Shown: piece by piece, positions 4,988 to 5,875 of the stretch
Numbering within the stretch: the first letter of the stretch is position 1
Layout of the letters: each line of letters starts with the position of its first letter
From: Chloroflexota bacterium
GTDB lineage: Bacteria > Chloroflexota > Anaerolineae > Aggregatilineales > UBA2796
Length of the DNA stretch: 5,875 nucleotides
Assembly: GCA_017743585.1 (NCBI GenBank)
Contig: JAGHYP010000177.1
Span: 1-5,875 of the forward strand
Reading direction: 5' to 3'
Program-made: the position numbers and the translations under genes
The notes under the pieces: model-generated
The model's input: the letters and a program-made list of their open reading frames with translations, nothing else
Database searches by the model: none
Told to the model about the DNA's origin: nothing

Positions 4988-5875
4988 TCACGCTGCGCCA
5001 GAAGTTGCGCTGAGCGCCTCCTCGATCAGCGCACTGATGGCTGCCGCGTAGCGCGCCGCGCTGAAATGCTCGCGGACGTGCGCCGCGCCGCGCGCGCCCA
5101 TTGCCTTGCGCCGCTCGGGATCGTTCAACAAGGTGATCACGCGCTCCGCCAACGCTGCTGGAGCGCGCGGCGGCACCAGATAGCCCGTCTCGCCGTCGCG
5201 AATGGTCTCAGCTGGGCCGCCGACGCACGTGCTGACTATCGGACGCGCCATTGCCATGCTCTCCAGCGCGACCATGCCTAGCGACTCGAACCATGAGCTG
5301 CAGGCCATCACGTCGGCAGCTGCGATCACCTCGCGCGAGTCGGGCCAGAAGCCGAGAAAAGTGACCGCCTCGCGCAGCTCAACATCTTCGCGGACGCGCG
5401 CCAAGATGCGCTGCTTGTAGGCTTCATCCTTTGAGACGCCGAAGACGTTCTCGCCCGCTATGGCGAAACGCGCGCTCGGCACGGCGCGCCTGATCAGCTT
5501 CGCCGCATCCAAAAAATCATCGTGACCTTTTACGTCTTGAAAGCGCGCGATCATGGCGACGAGCGGGGTCTCAGCGCTGATTCCGAGGTACGTGCGCACA
5601 GGCGCGCCGCTGACCGCCTCGGGGTAGTGTTGCGTCGTCTGGACGCCGGGAATTTGCACCCTGATCAGCTCAGGCGCGATCTTCGGCGGCGACCCGAGCA
5701 ATCTCTCCTTGACCGCGCTGCTGATCGCCACGATGCGGCTGACCTGTTGGCTGAAAAAGCCGCGCTGCCAGCTATAGATCGGGAACCACCAGCCCATGGC
5801 ATTCCAGATCACAGGCGCGCCCAAGCTGCGCGCTGCCGGCACGATGAACGGCAGGCTGTGATAGTCGCTGATCAC
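4988..5875 (-). CDS. GT4-family glycosyltransferase, N-terminus cut by window edge
   Basis: The frame is open from the right edge to TGA at 4988-4990, giving 295 residues. GT-B enzymes of this type usually have about 370-400, so roughly 80-100 N-terminal residues are missing; the GTG at the very edge is unlikely to be the true start. Such enzymes transfer a sugar from a nucleotide-sugar donor to lipid, polysaccharide or protein acceptors at the cytosolic membrane face. The remaining acceptor-domain part includes DYHSLPFIVPAARSLGAPVIW. The donor domain begins near PLVAMIARFQDVKGHDDFL (104-122), with the family Arg111 and Lys116. FAIAGENVFG is at 137-146. The retaining GT4 EX7E signature is Glu197 to Glu205 (ESLGMVALE), followed by GGPAETIRDGETGYLVPP at 219-236. 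Sugar and acceptor cannot be read from the sequence. It is co-oriented with RNase J but separated by about 300 bases with a promoter candidate, so they are probably not one operon. Confidence 0.92.
   Translation of the reverse strand: MISDYHSLPFIVPAARSLGAPVIWNAMGWWFPIYSWQRGFFSQQVSRIVAISSAVKERLLGSPPKIAPELIRVQIPGVQTTQHYPEAVSGAPVRTYLGISAETPLVAMIARFQDVKGHDDFLDAAKLIRRAVPSARFAIAGENVFGVSKDEAYKQRILARVREDVELREAVTFLGFWPDSREVIAAADVMACSSWFESLGMVALESMAMARPIVSTCVGGPAETIRDGETGYLVPPRAPAALAERVITLLNDPERRKAMGARGAAHVREHFSAARYAAAISALIEEALSATSGAA

Noticed and set aside
5858..5875. GTGAT/ATCAC inverted repeat at the right edge
   Set aside because: Only five base pairs within a coding sequence at the window boundary; expected by chance.

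Overview
The window looks like one short metagenomic contig from a GC-rich bacterium, most plausibly a Chloroflexota (Anaerolineae-like) member. The basis is RNase J, a cmk gene beside a membrane-anchored HEAT protein, a Pro/Thr/Ala-rich extracellular linker, and GC-rich codon use with GTG/TTG starts. The phylum is an inference; no rRNA or other marker is present. Bases 1-19 are the artificial Tn5 (Nextera) mosaic end, so the left edge is a sequencing-library artefact. The right edge cuts through a gene.

Left, plus strand (1-3040): three tightly spaced co-oriented genes form a probable operon. They are the 3' part of a hypothetical protein with a likely beta-sandwich C-terminal domain, a 569-aa membrane protein (cytosolic HEAT-like N-terminus, one transmembrane helix, large external region), and cmk, encoding cytidylate kinase. 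Each of the two downstream genes has a good Shine-Dalgarno sequence. No promoter for this group is visible.

Middle, minus strand (3037-4686): a complete RNase J gene converges on cmk. The two stop codons overlap by four bases (CTAA), with no terminator between them.

The non-coding stretch 4687-4987 (about 300 bases) is the most interesting part. Read on the minus strand it holds an extended -10 promoter candidate and a strong Shine-Dalgarno sequence placed for an 8-codon mini-ORF. The mini-ORF stop codon lies inside a 51-nt imperfect hairpin just upstream of the RNase J ATG. The two non-Watson-Crick pairs that can be rescued as G-U form only on the RNase J-sense RNA. This suggests a structured, possibly autoregulatory leader for the ribonuclease gene. 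A second, shorter hairpin lies between the glycosyltransferase stop and the RNase J promoter.

Right, minus strand (4988-5875): the C-terminal three quarters of a GT4-type glycosyltransferase, cut by the window edge. Apart from the shared RNA theme (CMP/dCMP kinase and an RNA-decay nuclease), the genes show no obvious pathway together. No mobile element, CRISPR array, tRNA or rRNA was seen.
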